Assembly: GCF_029625435.1 (NCBI RefSeq)
Contig: NZ_CP121208.1
Location: 1,612,001 to 1,676,000, forward strand
DNA length: 64,000 nucleotides
Direction of reading: 5' to 3'
DNA from: Arcanobacterium canis
Lineage (GTDB): Bacteria; Actinomycetota; Actinomycetes; Actinomycetales; Actinomycetaceae
Shown piece by piece: positions 16,468 to 26,879 of the stretch (the first letter of the stretch is position 1; every line of letters starts with the position of its first letter). The notes under the pieces were generated by a model. It was not told the DNA's origin. It saw nothing but the letters and a program-made list of their open reading frames with translations, and did not search any database. The translations under genes and the position numbers were made by a program.

Positions 16468-19113
16468 TCACTTGACGCGGAGCATCAGCTCGTGGCCCTC
16501 ACCGCCGAAGCCCAGAGCGTTCGCACCCTTCTTCTCAAGCGCGGACGTATCGAGATCAGCTGACTCAACCACCACGGTATCGCCATCGACCACCTCACCT
16601 GCAAGGAGCATTCGTGCGAGCTGATCGCCGATTTCGCGCTGGATCAGTCGGCGCAATGGGCGCGCACCAAAAGCAGGCGAATACCCACCGAAGGTCAGGA
16701 CGCTGCGAGCCTCCGGCGTCACTTCGAGAGTGATACGACGATCTGCCAGGCGCTGGGCAACCTGGGCAACCTGCAGCTCAACGATGGTGCCGATCTCGTC
16801 CACCGAGAGTGGCTCGAAAACGATCACGTCGTCGAGCCGGTTGAGGAACTCAGGCTTGAAGTGCCCGTGAACCGCTGCCATCACTGCCTCATTCTTGGCG
16901 CTCTCATCCATGCCCGGATCGACAAGGAACTGCGAGCCGAGGTTCGAGGTCAAGATGAGGATCGTGTTGCGGAAGTCCACCGTGCGGCCTTGACCGTCAG
17001 TCAAACGTCCGTCGTCGAGCACCTGAAGCAGGATGTCGAAGACTTCCGGATGAGCCTTCTCAACTTCGTCGAGCAAAACTACTCCGTAAGGACGACGCCG
17101 CACTGCCTCAGTGAGCTGGCCACCTTCTTCGTAGCCCACGTACCCCGGAGGGGCACCAATCAGACGTGCCACCGAGTGACGCTCAGCGTACTCGGACATG
17201 TCGATACGAACCATTGCGCGTTCGTCGTCGAACAAGAGTTCAGCGAGCGACTTGGCTAACTCCGTCTTGCCGACGCCGGTCGGCCCAAGGAACAGGAACG
17301 AACCGGTGGGGCGATTCGGATCAGCAAGCCCAGAACGGCTGCGGCGAACCGCATCCGCGACGGATGCGACAGCTCGCTTTTGACCGATCAAGCGCTGTGA
17401 GATGAAGTCCTCCATCTTGAGCAGCTTCTCAGTTTCGCCTTCCATCAAGCGACCAACCGGGATACCCGTCCAAGCGGAGACAACTTCGGCGATGCCATCG
17501 CCGTCTACTCGTTCAGCGATCATTGGCTCGGTCCCCGGCGATTGCTCAGCGGCCTCAGCCTGCGAAATCTGGCGCTCAACCTGCGGAATCTCACCATTTT
17601 GCAAACGGCCAGCATCCTCGTAGCGCCCTTCACGCAAGGACTTCTCCAACTGAGTACGCAACTCATCAAGTTTCACACGCAGATCGCCGACCTTGTTGCG
17701 TCCAGCCTTTTCCGATTCCCAACGCGCGTTGAGTGAGGCAAGCTCCTCACTCTTGTCCGCGAGTTCGGCTTCAAGCTTCTCCAGTCGATCCTTCGCCGCA
17801 GCGTCCAGCTCTTCTTCGGTGTCTTCGAGGTAGGATTTCTCCATCTTCACACGATTCACCTGGCGTTGGAGCGCATCGATTTCTTCTGGTGAAGAATCAA
17901 GTTCCATCCGCAGACGTGAGGCCGCTTCATCAATCAGATCGATTGCCTTATCGGGCAGCTGACGCTCGGTGATGTAGCGATCCGAGAGGGTTGCCGCAGC
18001 CACAAGGGCGCCGTCGGAAATCGTCACCTTGTGGTGGGCCTCGTACTTCGGCGCGATGCCGCGCAAAATTGCCACGGTATCTTCCACGCTCGGTTCGCCA
18101 ACGTAGATCTGCTGGAAACGGCGTTCGAGTGCGGGATCCTTCTCAATATGCTCGCGGTATTCGTCGAGTGTCGTTGCGCCGACGAGCCGCAACTCACCGC
18201 GCGCGAGCATTGGCTTGAGCATGTTTCCAGCGTCCATTGCGCCGTCACTTCCACCACCAGCGCCGACGACGGTGTGGAGCTCATCGATAAAAGTCACCAC
18301 TTCGCCGTCGGACTGCTTGATTTCTGCGAGCACAGCCTTCAAGCGCTCCTCAAATTCGCCACGGTACTTTGCACCTGCCACCATCGAAGAGATATCGAGC
18401 GAGATCAGACGCTTGCCGCGCAGGGATTCGGGCACATCGCCGTCAACAATACGCTGGGCAAGACCCTCCACAACTGCAGTTTTACCGACGCCAGGCTCAC
18501 CGATCAGAACGGGGTTGTTCTTCGTGCGACGCGAGAGTACCTGAACGACGCGACGAATCTCAGAATCTCGTCCGATGACCGGATCGAGCTTGCCTTCGCG
18601 AGCCATCTGGGTGAGGTCAGTGCCGTACTTTTCGAGTGCCTTGTAGGTACCTTCCGGATCTGCACTTGTCACTTTTGCGCCTCCGCGCACTGTAGGTAGC
18701 GCCGAGGCGAGTTGATCGCGTGTCACTCCGGCTGCGCGCAGCAAATCGCCCGCACCGGAAGCCGATGAAGCCAATGCCATGATGAGATGTTCCGTTGAAA
18801 TAAACGCATCTCCCAGGGCGGTTGCCTCCTTACCAGCGTCGGCAAGAACGAGAGAGAGGTTACGCGAAGCCTGCGGCTGCGCCACCGTATTTCCCGATGA
18901 CGACGGCAATGCGGCGAGGGCCGCGGTCGTTCGCTGTGTCATTGCGCCACGGTTTGCACCGATGGCGTCGAGCAGGCCGTTTGCCACTCCGCCTTCTTGT
19001 TCCAGCAGGGCAGCGAGAAGGTGGACGGGTTCCAACTGCGGGTTACCCGCCACCGTTGCCGCTTGGATTGCGCTAGCGAGCGCTTCCTGCGACTTGGTTG
19101 TTAGCTTATCCAT
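16468..19113 (-). CDS. clpB: Chaperone disaggregase ClpB
   Basis: An 881-aa hexameric AAA+ disaggregase that, with DnaK, pulls proteins out of aggregates. Full length: N domain (1-150), first ATPase domain with Walker A GEPGVGKT near residue 206, coiled-coil middle domain about 400-520 that marks ClpB rather than ClpA/C, second ATPase domain with GPTGVGKT near 605 and the C-terminal [25 protein letters not shown]-like spacing gives a ribosome site (GGAGGAATCC before the ATG). A HAIR box 73 bases upstream shows HspR control, shared with the dnaK operon at 36-38 kb. Confidence 0.98.
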   Translation of the reverse strand: MDKLTTKSQEALASAIQAATVAGNPQLEPVHLLAALLEQEGGVANGLLDAIGANRGAMTQRTTAALAALPSSSGNTVAQPQASRNLSLVLADAGKEATALGDAFISTEHLIMALASSASGAGDLLRAAGVTRDQLASALPTVRGGAKVTSADPEGTYKALEKYGTDLTQMAREGKLDPVIGRDSEIRRVVQVLSRRTKNNPVLIGEPGVGKTAVVEGLAQRIVDGDVPESLRGKRLISLDISSMVAGAKYRGEFEERLKAVLAEIKQSDGEVVTFIDELHTVVGAGGGSDGAMDAGNMLKPMLARGELRLVGATTLDEYREHIEKDPALERRFQQIYVGEPSVEDTVAILRGIAPKYEAHHKVTISDGALVAAATLSDRYITERQLPDKAIDLIDEAASRLRMELDSSPEEIDALQRQVNRVKMEKSYLEDTEEELDAAAKDRLEKLEAELADKSEELASLNARWESEKAGRNKVGDLRVKLDELRTQLEKSLREGRYEDAGRLQNGEIPQVERQISQAEAAEQSPGTEPMIAERVDGDGIAEVVSAWTGIPVGRLMEGETEKLLKMEDFISQRLIGQKRAVASVADAVRRSRSGLADPNRPTGSFLFLGPTGVGKTELAKSLAELLFDDERAMVRIDMSEYAERHSVARLIGAPPGYVGYEEGGQLTEAVRRRPYGVVLLDEVEKAHPEVFDILLQVLDDGRLTDGQGRTVDFRNTILILTSNLGSQFLVDPGMDESAKNEAVMAAVHGHFKPEFLNRLDDVIVFEPLSVDEIGTIVELQVAQVAQRLADRRITLEVTPEARSVLTFGGYSPAFGARPLRRLIQREIGDQLARMLLAGEVVDGDTVVVESADLDTSALEKKGANALGFGGEGHELMLRVK

Positions 19114-19185
19114 GGATTCCTCCGAAATCTTTTCCGTGCTTTTTACACGGCATTACTGTGTTCCACGATAAAGAACACCTCTGAA

Positions 19186-19206
19186 ATTGAGTCTATTCCA
19201 CTCAAG
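19186..19206 (-). promoter_or_regulatory. HAIR box (HspR operator) of clpB
   Basis: ATTGAGT-N7-ACTCAAG matches the HAIR consensus CTTGAGT-N7-ACTCAAG at all but one position. It lies 73 bases before the clpB start. HspR, encoded at 33519, is the expected repressor, relieved on heat shock. Confidence 0.88.
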
Positions 19207-19252
19207 AAAAGATGTAAATACGATAGTCAAATAAATTCCCCAGCCTCAACTA

Positions 19253-19286
19253 TTGCACTCGGGTGCATTTTTGCACTAGAGTGCAA
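19253..19286 (+). promoter_or_regulatory. Two palindromic operators over the TetR promoter
   Basis: TTGCAC-TCGG-GTGCAT (19253-19268) and TTGCACT-AG-AGTGCAA (19271-19286) are two copies of one inverted repeat about 18 bases apart. The second contains TAGAGT (19277-19282), a -10-like hexamer 7 bases before the ATG of the TetR gene. A repressor there would cover the promoter of the tetR-DHA2 pair, so autoregulation is likely. Confidence 0.7.
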
Positions 19287-19289
19287 TAC

Positions 19290-19928
19290 ATGACGAACAC
19301 GATGCGGCCAACAATTCCCGATATGGTCAAAAGCAATCAGCCAGCAAACCACCCGCGGCATGAAGAAAAGTATTTAGCCCGGCGTCGGGAGATTTCGCGC
19401 GCAGCAATCACGCTGGCGGAACAGGCCCAGTCAATTGACAACGTCTCCATTGACGACATCGCCAAAGAAGCCGGCATCTCAAGGCGAACGTTCTTCAACT
19501 ATCTCCCCTCAAAAATGGCCGCACTCTTGATGCCGTACTTCGTTACACGTTCGACTTACATGGGGATCGCTTTGAGCCAGCCGAAAAATGTCAGCGCACT
19601 TGATGCCGTTCGCGCTGGGATTGAAGGAGCAATCGAGCAGGCAGAAGATTTTGATCTCGCAGCTCGATCCGAGCGGATCTTAGATCGATACGTTCATGCG
19701 GCAGGCTCTGGCGGAGAAATTCCCAACGCCGAAGCAACCCGATCACACATTGAGGCACTTGAACACAATCTTGCTGGTCGCCAGGGCGGGGAAAGCCCCA
19801 TCGAGCGATCACTCATTATGTCACTCGCAGATCAGATCCTGCGGCTTGCGTTGCGCTCGCACCTTTCATCCGACACAACAACCCCTGCCGACGTCGTTAA
19901 CAAAGGGTTCACTTTTCTTTCACGGTAA
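19290..19928 (+). CDS. TetR family regulator of the adjacent efflux pump
   Basis: A 212-aa repressor-type protein. The helix-turn-helix (about residues 45-85) contains NVSIDDIAKEAGISRRTFFN followed by YLPSKMAALL, typical of TetR proteins with a Tyr-Leu-Pro-Ser turn. The C-terminal ligand domain is unlike known ones. The ATG at 19290 sits 7 bases after a -10-like hexamer with no ribosome site, so the mRNA is probably leaderless; in-frame Met codons further in lack ribosome sites too. The pump gene follows 97 bases downstream on the same strand, which makes it the likely target. Confidence 0.85.
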   Translation: MTNTMRPTIPDMVKSNQPANHPRHEEKYLARRREISRAAITLAEQAQSIDNVSIDDIAKEAGISRRTFFNYLPSKMAALLMPYFVTRSTYMGIALSQPKNVSALDAVRAGIEGAIEQAEDFDLAARSERILDRYVHAAGSGGEIPNAEATRSHIEALEHNLAGRQGGESPIERSLIMSLADQILRLALRSHLSSDTTTPADVVNKGFTFLSR

Positions 19929-20025
19929 TGAGGCAAGAGCAACGCCTTACTGACACTCGCTTTCCTGCGAGTCCGCCTGCACACAACTGGCATAAAACTT
20001 CCGCCGCCTGACGGCGATTTCAGAA

Positions 20026-21618
20026 ATGGATACACATATGACGGTCAAAAATCCGTGGCAAGCTCTTGCCACCGTAGTTCTCGGAGTCAGCTTGATCGTG
20101 CTTGACGGCACGGTCACCTCCGTCTCACTTCCCACAATCATTTCCGATCTAGGTCTCACACTCACACAGGCACAGTGGGTGTCGTCACTGTACACAGTGG
20201 TGTTTGCTGCCCTCCTCCTTCCACTGGGCACCCTTGGTGACCGAATCGGACGGAAGAAAATTTTTATCACAGGCCTGGTGGTCTTCGCAGCGGCGTCAGC
20301 ACTTGCCGCAGCCGCGCGCACACCTGGACTGCTGATCACTGCGCGCGGACTGCAAGGCATCGGAGGAGCGCTTGTTCTTCCCTCCACCTTGTCCACAATT
20401 AACGCAATTTTCCGTGGGAAAGAACGCGCCACTGCATTCGGACTCTGGGGAGCTGCGATGGCCGGCATGGCCGCTGTTGGCCCATTGCTCGGTGGATGGT
20501 TGACCACGGACTTCACCTGGCCATGGATCTTCCTCATCAATGTTCCCATCGTCGTCATCCTCGTCCCGTGGGCGATGTGGGTACTTCCTGAAAATATGGG
20601 AGCACGCGAACCGATCCACATCGGTGGTGCCCTCCTTTCTACTGTTGCATTCGCCCTCATCGTCTTCGGACTGATTGAGGCCACCACCTACGGCTGGTTC
20701 ACCCCGAAGTCCGCCCCCACCTTCGGCCCATTTGCGTGGACTCATGCGATTTCGTTCTCGACAACTGCGCTAGTGCTTGGCGTAGTACTCCTCGCCGTGT
20801 TCGTGATGAACCAGGTAGCGCGCAAGCGCGCAGATCTGCACATCCTGCTCGATTTTTCGCTCTTCCGCATCCCCACATTCCAGCGCGGCAATATCGCCGC
20901 GCTCACCGTCGCCACAGGCGAATTCGGCGTGCTGTTCGCGCTGCCGCTGTTCCTCGTCAACGTACTGGGTGTGTCAACGATGCACTCTGGGTGGGTTCTA
21001 TCAGCTCTGGCCCTGGGTGCCATCATCTCCGGTGGGACTGCCCGCCATATCGCACGAACTCTCGGCTCTGCTGCAACGGTCACCCTTGGCTTAGCAATTG
21101 AAGTGATCGGCATTGCCGTAACGGCATTCGTCATCACACCGACGATCTCTGCGGTTCTCCTGGCAGCTTTGCTGGCTTTCTACGGATTCGGCACCGGACT
21201 GGCCTCAGCACAGCTCGCATCCGTGGTACTTGAGGACGTTCCCGTTGAAAGCTCAGGCATGGGATCAGCGACGCAATCTACTTTCCGACAAATTGGTTCT
21301 GCAATTGGCGTGGCACTTGCTGGAACAGCGATGGCTGCGAGCCTCGATTCACATCTACCAGGAAAGCTTGAAGGCGCCGGCGTACCGTCGCAGGCCGTAG
21401 CCGGAATGACGAAGGCAACCATCGATTCAGCAGGCGGCGCGATTGAGAATCTTGCCGAGGGCAACAGCCAAGTACTGGCCGCACTCCACTCAGCGTTTTC
21501 CAACGCTACCGTGGCCGTGATGCTCACCTGCGGCGCGTTCTTGTTGATTGGTTTCGTTGCTTCACTCTTCCTTCTCAAGGCCGACCGCGCACACCAGAAA
21601 AAGACACGTGCAGACTGA
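20026..21618 (+). CDS. DHA2-type (14-TM) MFS drug efflux transporter
   Basis: A 530-aa proton-driven exporter of the EmrB/QacA group. Family motifs are visible: LDGTVTSVSLPTI in helix 1 (motif D1), LGDRIGRKKIF between helices 2 and 3 (motif A), ARGLQGIGGALVLPS (motif B) and GPLLGGWL (motif C). About 14 hydrophobic helices fit the DHA2 family. The Met at 20038 (MTVKNPWQ) is an alternative start; neither has a clear ribosome site. Paired with the TetR gene upstream, it is probably an inducible multidrug or antiseptic pump; the substrate is unknown. Confidence 0.9.
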   Translation: MDTHMTVKNPWQALATVVLGVSLIVLDGTVTSVSLPTIISDLGLTLTQAQWVSSLYTVVFAALLLPLGTLGDRIGRKKIFITGLVVFAAASALAAAARTPGLLITARGLQGIGGALVLPSTLSTINAIFRGKERATAFGLWGAAMAGMAAVGPLLGGWLTTDFTWPWIFLINVPIVVILVPWAMWVLPENMGAREPIHIGGALLSTVAFALIVFGLIEATTYGWFTPKSAPTFGPFAWTHAISFSTTALVLGVVLLAVFVMNQVARKRADLHILLDFSLFRIPTFQRGNIAALTVATGEFGVLFALPLFLVNVLGVSTMHSGWVLSALALGAIISGGTARHIARTLGSAATVTLGLAIEVIGIAVTAFVITPTISAVLLAALLAFYGFGTGLASAQLASVVLEDVPVESSGMGSATQSTFRQIGSAIGVALAGTAMAASLDSHLPGKLEGAGVPSQAVAGMTKATIDSAGGAIENLAEGNSQVLAALHSAFSNATVAVMLTCGAFLLIGFVASLFLLKADRAHQKKTRAD

Positions 21619-21626
21619 AAGCTGCC

Positions 21627-21767
21627 ATGACCGAGAAAGAAAGCGACTCACACAGCAGTATCGGCGATGTTTCTTTGCAGCCAACGCACGCCGAATCGGC
21701 CGTCGTCAATGCTCCCGCCAACGATACAGACACTGACAAAACGCGCCTTATACCGCACGAAAAATAA
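21627..21767 (+). CDS. Possible 46-aa hydrophilic small protein
   Basis: An ATG-started frame nine bases after the efflux-pump stop gives MTEKESDSHSSIGDVSLQPT and 26 more residues ending IPHEK. It is acidic with no membrane segment and no family recognised. The ribosome site (GAAAG) is weak. It could be a small co-transcribed protein or chance; codon pattern alone cannot settle it. Confidence 0.3.
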   Translation: MTEKESDSHSSIGDVSLQPTHAESAVVNAPANDTDTDKTRLIPHEK

Positions 21768-21828
21768 CACGCTAAAGCGACACGCCGAAAACAGTGCGAG
21801 ATCTCTTCCTCTAAACCCGCTCTAGCCG

Positions 21829-21857
21829 TTGACACCCACCTCACCAGCCGGGACAAT
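21829..21857 (+). promoter_or_regulatory. Sigma-70-type promoter of the CAP-domain surface protein
   Basis: A perfect -35 TTGACA and a -10 GACAAT are separated by 17 bases, about 75 bases before the ATG. This is one of the few consensus -35 boxes noticed in the window and suggests good expression. Confidence 0.6.
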
Positions 21858-21933
21858 TGAGACATATGTGACAGCAGTGCAACGAAAAGCACGAAACGCT
21901 ATTTTTACCAGATCGCACTCAAAGGAAACGTAA

Positions 21934-24702
21934 ATGGCACGGAACAAAACTCTGACCACTGCAGCCGCTCTCGGCGCCGGCGTCGTGATGCTCGCACCGC
22001 TCACCGCCCAAGCAGCCCCGAATGCAAACAACGCGGGCAAAGAGCGCGTGGTCAGCCCTGCCCTCTCACAAACCCCAGATAAGCTGACCATTAAGACCGC
22101 GAAGAACGTCACGACTTCCGCTCCCTCCGCGGCCGCACAGACCACTGCCGACGACGCCACCTCCAAGAGTGAGCCCACGCGGGCTGAGCTTGAGAAGGCG
22201 CTTGAGGAAGCGCAAGTAGCTCAAGCTGCTGCACAGGCCAGATATGACAGCGCCGTCAAGAACTCGGCAAAGACGGCGAAAGAAGCTGAGCAGGCTGATT
22301 CAGCGCTGAAAATCGCTGCGGAAAATCAAAAGAAACTCGCTGCCGCTGTCCCCACAACTGAACAACTTAATTCCGCTAAAAAATCTGCTCAGGACGCCGC
22401 CCACGCTCTGGAAACGAAGAAGACCGAGCTTGGCCAGGCAGCGAAAGACGCCGCGAAGGCGGATGAGCTCGCCAAGATCGCACACAAAGAACAGAACACG
22501 CTTGCCACGCTCACGAACGAGCAAAAGTCCGCGCAACAGGCACAGGCTGCAGCACGTGCCGAAGCAGAAAAGGCAAAGGCGAAAGCTGACACCACTGCAG
22601 CCACCACAGATAAACTCGCTCGCGCAGCCGAAGCTGCCAAGGCACAGATGAATGATGCAGTGGCGAAGGCCGGGCCGAATGGCGGCCGCGCTGCCGCGAA
22701 CGCCGTGTCGGTTGAAGAGGCAAAAGCACAGGTAGCAAAGGCACAGGCAGCGCTTGAGCTGTCGAAGTCGGCTGCACAAAATCAACTCGCGCAAGGATCG
22801 CTCGGCTTCTTCAAAGAGCGCGCGAAGGCGGGAATTAACTCTGCAGCACAAGCAGTCAAAGTTCTCACTGTTGATACCACAGCGAAGAATGACGGCACGC
22901 GAATGCTGCAATTCACGGATATCGGCGCGAAAGGCGATGCCACGTCATTAGAAAATATGCGCTACTCTTTCGAACTCATTGAACGTTCGAATAACAAGCG
23001 CGTCAGTGGTGGTGGACGAGCTGGTGAAAACCTTAAGCCCCTCCTCGTCGATGACTACCTCACTGCAGTTTCCCAGCTCAACGCTAATTGGAGCGCCAAC
23101 CACAAATGGGATCACGCGTTCCCCTCAGCATGGAAGGGCACAGAAAATCTCTCACGCCGTCAGCCGAATCCTGCTGGCGCGGTTGGGTACTGGTACGACC
23201 ATGAGAAGGAAATCTACGACGGCCTCGCCGCGAAAAACCCGCGTTTGAACCAGCTGAGCTTCCTGGATATCTACCGAAGCTTCCCGCGCGATTTCCCTCA
23301 TATCGGCCACTACCTCAATATTGTGGATCCTGCGCATAACGCTACTGGTGCCGCATACTCGCAAGGCCCGAGCTACCACATCATGGGCCAGAACAACGGC
23401 AAATCAAGTTCAGCCGTCCCGCTTTCGCAGTACAAGAAGGAATTCGAGACCTACTACTCGCGTGTCACCAATGCAGCGAAGAACGGCTCCCTCGAAGCGC
23501 GCGCTGCACTCGATACTGCTCAGAAGGCACTTGCTAACGCACAAAGCGGACAAACACCTGAAAGCAAGAATCTTGAGCGTGTACGTGCCGCTTTCGCTCA
23601 AGCTGTGAAGGAACGCGACGCCGCCGCACAGATCTCAAAGAAGGCTGCCGCCGAGGCAGCAACAGCACAGAAGAAGGCAGAAGCTGCTGCCACGCGTGCC
23701 GAGCACGCAGCCGCAGCAGTTGTTGCCCAGGAAAAAGTTGCGCGTGCGGCGACCGAGGCTGCTGCTACCGCCGCACAGTCGTCGGCTCATATTACCGCAC
23801 AACTCGCGCCTCTCGATGCTGAAGCCAAGCGCACTGCCGCCGAGTTTGCAAAGCTCAACGACGCAGTTGTTGCTTCGAAAGCTGCCGACTCCGAACTTGA
23901 GCGCCGCACACAGTCGGCCCAAAATGCGGCAACAAAAGCCCAGGCTGCGAAGGCAGCTCTTGAGGAAGCACAGTCCACTCTCACCAAGGCAAACGCCATG
24001 CTCAAGGCTGCGCAAACAGCCGTGGATAATGCGCCCGAACCCGAGGCTCACCCCGAGGTTGCCCCTTACGCAGACTCCACGCAGGTCGTGGCAGCAGTCG
24101 CGAAGGGCGAAGCCAAGATGGTCGGTGAAGGTAAGGTGACTCAAGGCAAGCCTGCCGTATTCACCTTCACGAACCTCGCACCGAATACGAAAGCAGACGT
24201 CTACTTCTATTCCACACCGATCCTTGTTGCTAGTGGCGTGGCCAATGCCGACGGGGTGCTGCGTATCGGAATGGACACCTCGGTTTCTACACCGGCAGGT
24301 ATCCACTACCTCGTGGCTCGTTCGCAGGCTGAGGGAGCACCGACATCGGTCTACAAGCTCACTGTTGTGGACGTCTCGGCAGCAAAGGCTGTAGACAAAG
24401 CCGCCAAGGAACGTACCCAGCATCCACACGGCGGCACCCAACCGATTAACCCGCGCACGCAGAAAAACCAGAAGCACTCTGACCCCGCTGGTGGCCGAGA
24501 GAGCGAAAAACGCGTGGCAAAGGAAACAGAACCTACCCCAACTGTCCCAACCCCAATGCAAGTAGCTCAGCGCGCCTCGTCAGAAGATTTGGCTTACACG
24601 GGAGCATCGAATCTCCAGGCAATGTCGTTAGGCATTGTTGCCGCAAGCACTGGACTGGGAATCATCGCGTCGCGTAAGCGCACAATCCGCAAGGAAAAGT
24701 AA
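21934..24702 (+). CDS. Sortase-anchored coiled-coil surface protein with central CAP/SCP domain
   Basis: A 922-aa exported, wall-linked protein. The signal peptide MARNKTLTTAAALGAGVVML ends near AQAAP. Residues about 75-290 are Ala/Lys/Glu coiled coil. Residues about 290-520 look like a CAP (SCP/PR-1) domain: RAGENLKPLL, WSANHKWDHAFPSAW, ENLSRRQPNPAGAVGYWYDH and IGHYLNIVDPAHNATGAAYS follow the ENI, W-x2-E and GHY-x-N order of the family. A second coiled coil follows (about 520-700), then a beta-like region near 710-820, and a sortase signal LAYTG near residue 886, hydrophobic helix and RKRTIRKEK tail. LAxTG fits class E sortase. Function unknown; adhesion is a guess. Confidence 0.8.
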   Translation: MARNKTLTTAAALGAGVVMLAPLTAQAAPNANNAGKERVVSPALSQTPDKLTIKTAKNVTTSAPSAAAQTTADDATSKSEPTRAELEKALEEAQVAQAAAQARYDSAVKNSAKTAKEAEQADSALKIAAENQKKLAAAVPTTEQLNSAKKSAQDAAHALETKKTELGQAAKDAAKADELAKIAHKEQNTLATLTNEQKSAQQAQAAARAEAEKAKAKADTTAATTDKLARAAEAAKAQMNDAVAKAGPNGGRAAANAVSVEEAKAQVAKAQAALELSKSAAQNQLAQGSLGFFKERAKAGINSAAQAVKVLTVDTTAKNDGTRMLQFTDIGAKGDATSLENMRYSFELIERSNNKRVSGGGRAGENLKPLLVDDYLTAVSQLNANWSANHKWDHAFPSAWKGTENLSRRQPNPAGAVGYWYDHEKEIYDGLAAKNPRLNQLSFLDIYRSFPRDFPHIGHYLNIVDPAHNATGAAYSQGPSYHIMGQNNGKSSSAVPLSQYKKEFETYYSRVTNAAKNGSLEARAALDTAQKALANAQSGQTPESKNLERVRAAFAQAVKERDAAAQISKKAAAEAATAQKKAEAAATRAEHAAAAVVAQEKVARAATEAAATAAQSSAHITAQLAPLDAEAKRTAAEFAKLNDAVVASKAADSELERRTQSAQNAATKAQAAKAALEEAQSTLTKANAMLKAAQTAVDNAPEPEAHPEVAPYADSTQVVAAVAKGEAKMVGEGKVTQGKPAVFTFTNLAPNTKADVYFYSTPILVASGVANADGVLRIGMDTSVSTPAGIHYLVARSQAEGAPTSVYKLTVVDVSAAKAVDKAAKERTQHPHGGTQPINPRTQKNQKHSDPAGGRESEKRVAKETEPTPTVPTPMQVAQRASSEDLAYTGASNLQAMSLGIVAASTGLGIIASRKRTIRKEK

Positions 24703-24730
24703 GCCGGGTAAGCGTCCCTCATTTGGTCTC

Positions 24731-24765
24731 AGGGTGGCAGAGACAGCGTTTCTGCCACCCTTTTC
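24731..24765 (+). terminator. Rho-independent terminator of the CAP-domain protein gene
   Basis: GGGTGGCAGA (24732-24741), a 9-base loop, TCTGCCACCC (24751-24760) and then TTTT. It lies 30 bases after the stop. Confidence 0.85.
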
Positions 24766-24944
24766 AATACATTTCCATACACCGACTAGCGAATATATAC
24801 AGTCATTGCACACAAATTATTCATCGCGCCGGCAGGTAATCATATGTTGAAATGCCCACGATTTAGCTGAAACACTTGGTTTTCATAGCAATCTCACATA
24901 AGAATGGATAAGTGATTGAAAAGAATAATAATGAGAAGATAACA

Positions 24945-26765
24945 ATGGCTCCGCCCGGATCTGATGCAGATTCGGCACACACAACTAGCGAGGGTATCCA
25001 CATCAACCCCGATACCGGAAAACCCACCAGCGCAACATCTGTCCTGGCAGCGATGATTTCCGCCGACGAGAACCTTCACGTTTCCGAATATCGTGAGAAG
25101 CCCATCGAGCTGGCTTCCGAAAATGATGATGCACCGATTTCTTGGGGCGTGGTGCTGCCCGCAATGCTCCTCGTGATCGCTCTTGTCGCCGTCGGTCTTG
25201 TCACGCCGGATGCCTTCGCTTCCGCCTCTGCCGCTGCTTTCAACTGGGTCATCACCAATCTCGGTTGGGCATTCGTCCTCTTCTCCACATTATTCGTGAT
25301 CTTCGTGGTTGCCCTCGCTGCGTCGAAATTCGGCGCAATTCGACTTGGTGCAACCGATGAACAACCTGAGTTTTCTAACTCTTCATGGGTCGCCATGATG
25401 TTTGCAGCAGGTATGGGCATCGGTCTGATGTTCTTCGGAGCTGCCGAACCACTCGGCTTCTATAAGGACGGCGTCCCCGGCCACAATCCACAAGAAGTGG
25501 GCACCGCTATGGCTACGGCAATGTTCCACTGGACTCTCCATCCGTGGGCCATGTACACCATCGTCGGCCTCTCGATTGCCTACTCCACATATCGCATTGG
25601 ACGTAAACAGCTGATCTCCGCAGCCTTCACACCGTTGATCGGGGAAAAGGGCGCAAACGGCTGGAGCGGAAAACTCATCGATTCACTCTCCATCTTCGCC
25701 ACCGTATTCGGCACCGCATGTTCCCTCGGCCTTGGCGCACTTCAGATCCGCACCGGGCTTAAAGCTGCTGGTGTCATCTCTAACCCCGGTACCGGGATGA
25801 TCGTGGGAATCGTCGTCGTCCTCACCGTATGCTTCTTGCTCTCCGCAATGAGCGGCGTCGGACGTGGAATCCGTATCCTGTCCAACACCAACATGATTTT
25901 GGCTGGGGTGCTGGCCGTCTTCGTCTTCGTCGTCGGCCCGACGATCACCGAGCTGAATCTGTTGCCAGGCTCGCTCGGCGCATACGTCTCAAACTTCTTC
26001 GAGATGGCCGGACGCACTGCAGCTTCGGCAAACGGAACCGCCGGTGAATGGCTCTCGTCGTGGACGATTTTCTACTGGGCATGGTGGATTTCATGGTCGC
26101 CCTTCGTTGGCATGTTTATTGCGCGCATCTCGCGCGGACGCACCATCCGCCAGTTCTGCGTGGGCGTGATGCTCGTTCCGTCAGGTCTTTCCACAGCATG
26201 GTTCGCCATCTTCGGTGGCACTGCGATCACGATGGAGCAAAATGGTCAATCGATCGCCGACGCCGCCACTACTGAAGGACAGCTCTTCACCCTCCTACAC
26301 CATCTGCCAGGCGGAACAATCTTCGGGTTCGTTGCATTGTTGCTCTTGGCTACTTTCTTCATCACCTCCGCCGACTCCGCCTCGACAGTGATGGGTTCTC
26401 TTTCCCAAGACGGCCGCGCGACGGCGACGCCGTGGATCTCTGGCTTGTGGGGCTTGCTGACGGCACTGATCGGCTTGGTACTGCTCGTCTCTGGCGGCTC
26501 CGATGCCCTGAATAACATTCAGTCAGTGACCATTGTGGCGGCGACCCCGTTCCTCTTCATCGTGTTCGCCATGATGTTCTCACTGGTCAAAGACCTGAGT
26601 AACGACGTCATCTACCTCGATCAGCGCGAGCAGGAGCGCTTCGCTCGTCGGCTTGCACGCGAACGCCGTCACCTGCGCGAGCGCGCCGAACGTGAGGCGG
26701 CCGCGAAGGCACGTTCACGTTTGCTCCACGCGCCTCACCGCTCACGAAAACCAAAAACAAAGTGA
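24945..26765 (+). CDS. BCCT-family betaine/carnitine/choline transporter
   Basis: A 606-aa membrane protein that imports compatible solutes such as glycine betaine, usually with Na+ or H+, for osmoprotection. It has about 70 hydrophilic N-terminal residues, 12 hydrophobic helices and a basic C-terminal tail ([17 protein letters not shown]) like the osmosensing tails of BetP. Family motifs include [13 protein letters not shown] near residue 155, [11 protein letters not shown] near 195, and [19 protein letters not shown] near 380, the BCCT signature. The ATG at 24945 follows GAGAAG; a GTG 33 bases earlier is possible. Substrate specificity cannot be fixed from sequence. Confidence 0.93.
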   Translation: MAPPGSDADSAHTTSEGIHINPDTGKPTSATSVLAAMISADENLHVSEYREKPIELASENDDAPISWGVVLPAMLLVIALVAVGLVTPDAFASASAAAFNWVITNLGWAFVLFSTLFVIFVVALAASKFGAIRLGATDEQPEFSNSSWVAMMFAAGMGIGLMFFGAAEPLGFYKDGVPGHNPQEVGTAMATAMFHWTLHPWAMYTIVGLSIAYSTYRIGRKQLISAAFTPLIGEKGANGWSGKLIDSLSIFATVFGTACSLGLGALQIRTGLKAAGVISNPGTGMIVGIVVVLTVCFLLSAMSGVGRGIRILSNTNMILAGVLAVFVFVVGPTITELNLLPGSLGAYVSNFFEMAGRTAASANGTAGEWLSSWTIFYWAWWISWSPFVGMFIARISRGRTIRQFCVGVMLVPSGLSTAWFAIFGGTAITMEQNGQSIADAATTEGQLFTLLHHLPGGTIFGFVALLLLATFFITSADSASTVMGSLSQDGRATATPWISGLWGLLTALIGLVLLVSGGSDALNNIQSVTIVAATPFLFIVFAMMFSLVKDLSNDVIYLDQREQERFARRLARERRHLRERAEREAAAKARSRLLHAPHRSRKPKTK

Positions 26766-26879
26766 TCTCAGGGCGTTTTGCTATGCGCTAAAAGCACAAG
26801 CTGATCTGACGTAGCAACATTTAGAATGACAGCAGGCCGCAGGTTTCGCGGCACATAACCGAGAGGAAGGAGGCCAACG

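Larger units (their letters stand above)
21619..21933 (+). other. Intergenic region with promoter of the CAP-domain surface protein
   Basis: These 315 bases hold the possible small frame at 21627 and a sigma-70-type promoter for the next gene: TTGACA (21829-21834), 17-base spacer, GACAAT (21852-21857). CAAAGGAAACG before the ATG at 21934 is the ribosome site. Confidence 0.55.
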
